Shown here piece after piece: positions 62,797-64,000 of a stretch of DNA of 64,000 bases; the stretch's first letter is position 1; each line of letters begins with the position of its first letter. The notes under the pieces were generated by a model. It did not search any database. It saw only the letters and a list, made by a program, of their open reading frames with translations, and was not told the origin of the DNA. The translations under genes were made by a program, and so were the position numbers. Source of the DNA: Butyrivibrio sp. INlla16 (GTDB lineage: Bacteria > Bacillota > Clostridia > Lachnospirales > Lachnospiraceae); the NCBI RefSeq assembly GCF_900104155.1, contig NZ_FMYB01000017.1, positions 1 to 64,000 of the forward strand, read 5' to 3'.

Positions 62797-62916
62797 TGTT
62801 CTTGTATTAGATGATTATTCTTGTTTTAGATAATAATCCTTGCTTTAAGGGTGTTGTTTCTAGTATTAAGGGTGTTGTTTCTGGTATTAAGGATATTGCC
62901 TCTTGCTATGGACGTA
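62797..62916. repeat. Degenerate 19-21-bp tandem repeat
   Basis: Six T/CTTG..TTA-type units (for example TTCTTGTATTAGAT, then TTCTAGTATTAAGGGTGTTG) start at 62799, 62818, 62837, 62858, 62879 and 62900. The remaining gap to 63,285 is AT-rich, with a possible extended -10 (TGAGATAAT at 63,220-63,228) for the next gene. Confidence 0.6.
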
Positions 62917-63285
62917 TTTTAGAATTATTTTGTTTGTAATTTAGAATATTCTATAAAGGCGTAAGTCAAATTTTCAATTTTGCTAAAATGGATTTACCAA
63001 TTATCAATATTAAGAATGAAATTTGTGGAAAAAGGCCTGCGAATGCAACATATCATCGTTGTAAAGATAAAATATTAACGCCATATTGTCAAATTCCTAA
63101 AAAACGTAAGTCTAAAATAGAAAAATGAGAGATTAGATTTACGGTTATCGAAATTACGTCAAAAAAACTAATATCTTTATAAAGAATTCTCTAACTCACT
63201 TCCGTAGGTATTTATATTGTGAGATAATTGTTTAATAACATATTATTGAGCTCAATCGAATTTGTGCGGACATAAAGAGACCAAC

Positions 63286-64000
63286 ATGGAAAATATAGAT
63301 CAGAAATACCAAAAACTAAAAGATATCATCCATAGCTACAACACTCTGGCAGTGGCATTTTCTGGAGGTGTGGATTCCACATTTCTTCTTAAGGTGGCGG
63401 CGGACGTCCTTCAAGCTAAAACAGCAAGCAAGACACCTGAAAACAATGTTGTTGCCATCACTGCAAAATCCATTTCCTTCCCTGAAAGAGAGCACAAGGA
63501 GTCGGAGGATTTCTGCGAGAAAAATGACATCAAACAGGTGATAGTCAGTGTTGACCAGATGAAAATAGAGGGCTTTGCGAATAACCCTCCGGACAGATGT
63601 TACCTTTGTAAGAAGGTGATTTTCTCATCAATTATAGAAGAGGCAAAAAGGCTTGGAATAACTACTATTGCTGAAGGATCAAATGCTGATGATACTACAG
63701 ATTACAGGCCGGGTATGAAAGCAATAGAGGAATTGAAGGTCAAAAGTCCGTTGAAAGAGGCGGGTCTTACAAAAGAAGAAATCAGGATTCTTTCAAAAAG
63801 GCTCGGACTTCCCACCTGGTCGAAGCCATCCTTTGCATGTCTTGCTACAAGATTTGTCTACGGCGAGGAGATAACCGAAGAAAAGATAAAGATGGCAGGT
63901 GCAGCCGAGGAGATACTTTTCGGAAGCGGCTTTTCACAGGCAAGATGCAGAGTTCATGGCGACATGGCGAGGATAGAAGTTCCTGAAGACGAGATAAAAA
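63286..64000 (+). CDS. larE: LarE-type ATP-dependent sulfur transferase (partial, runs off the end)
   Basis: The first 238 residues are visible. The PP-loop SGGVDST (26-32) binds ATP. RCYLCK supplies Cys105 and Cys108, and PSFACLATRF carries Cys185, the position of the sulfur-donating cysteine of Lactobacillus LarE. LarE inserts sulfur into the nickel-pincer cofactor of lactate racemase. Three cysteines fit the iron-sulfur type of LarE, in which the protein is not consumed. The ATG at 63286 has only a weak AAGAGA upstream. No other lar gene is visible, and the end of the gene is outside the window. Confidence 0.85.
   Translation, partial: MENIDQKYQKLKDIIHSYNTLAVAFSGGVDSTFLLKVAADVLQAKTASKTPENNVVAITAKSISFPEREHKESEDFCEKNDIKQVIVSVDQMKIEGFANNPPDRCYLCKKVIFSSIIEEAKRLGITTIAEGSNADDTTDYRPGMKAIEELKVKSPLKEAGLTKEEIRILSKRLGLPTWSKPSFACLATRFVYGEEITEEKIKMAGAAEEILFGSGFSQARCRVHGDMARIEVPEDEIK

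Overview
The window looks like chromosome from an anaerobic Firmicute of the Lachnospiraceae, most likely a Butyrivibrio-like gut or rumen species. This is an inference from moderate-to-low GC, AGGAGG-type ribosome sites, extended -10 promoters (TGnTATAAT), the gene repertoire (DegV and FIST sensors, hybrid kinases, alpha- and beta-galactosidases, a liv operon) and the many fold-back repeats. There are no rRNA, tRNA or prophage genes, and no CRISPR array.

Layout. 1-3,964: the tail of a probable transposase, a secreted GH25 muramidase, a CbxX-type AAA+ ATPase whose acidic tail overlaps a convergent YczE-like membrane gene, and a small protein. 3,983-10,254: signalling module A, with a GGDEF-EAL protein, a membrane hybrid kinase ending in an HPt domain, and a pseudoREC-REC regulator. 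10,255-11,880: a PD-(D/E)XK-type nuclease-like gene flanked on both sides by arrays of 52-bp inverted-repeat units. 12,011-15,573: an M13 metalloprotease lipoprotein, an internally deleted methyltransferase and a histidine phosphatase. 15,621-27,277: pyrF and pyrE, three membrane or signalling genes (including a hybrid kinase fused to a DegV domain), and purE-purM-purN-purD. 27,286-36,297: a fold-back element, an SH3-domain membrane protein, GntR, ClpC, small proteins, RadA and LivJ. 36,408-40,458: livHMGF plus a cytidylate-kinase-like gene. 40,526-46,676: a GH2 glycosidase and a three-gene two-component system. 46,698-47,860: about 1.2 kb of noncoding DNA made of a long inverted repeat and three repeat arrays. 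47,911-52,502: two lipoproteins and a MATE transporter. 52,716-58,788: module B, with a REC-GGDEF-EAL protein, a free HPt protein, a FIST hybrid kinase and a pseudoREC-REC regulator. 58,802-64,000: a TetR regulator overlapping a GH36 alpha-galactosidase, a free DegV protein and a LarE-type sulfur transferase that runs off the end.

How it fits together. The coding theme is multistep phosphorelay coupled to cyclic-di-GMP turnover: hybrid kinases with intact HPt domains, two with lost or degenerate HPt histidines, receiver-only regulators and EAL phosphodiesterases with degenerate GGDEF domains. Modules A and B are recognisable paralogues. The second theme is noncoding: at least three loci carry arrays of ~51-53-bp units, each with its own internal inverted repeat (TTTGTTG/CAACAAA, CCAAGATA/TATCTGGG, ATCTGTGG/CCACAGAT). 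The sequence is locus-specific, but the period stays near five helical turns. Two of the three loci are preceded by four copies of a ~20-bp repeat. I regard these arrays, with the nuclease-like gene between two of them, and the kinase-REC-DegV fusion as the strongest candidates for something undescribed.
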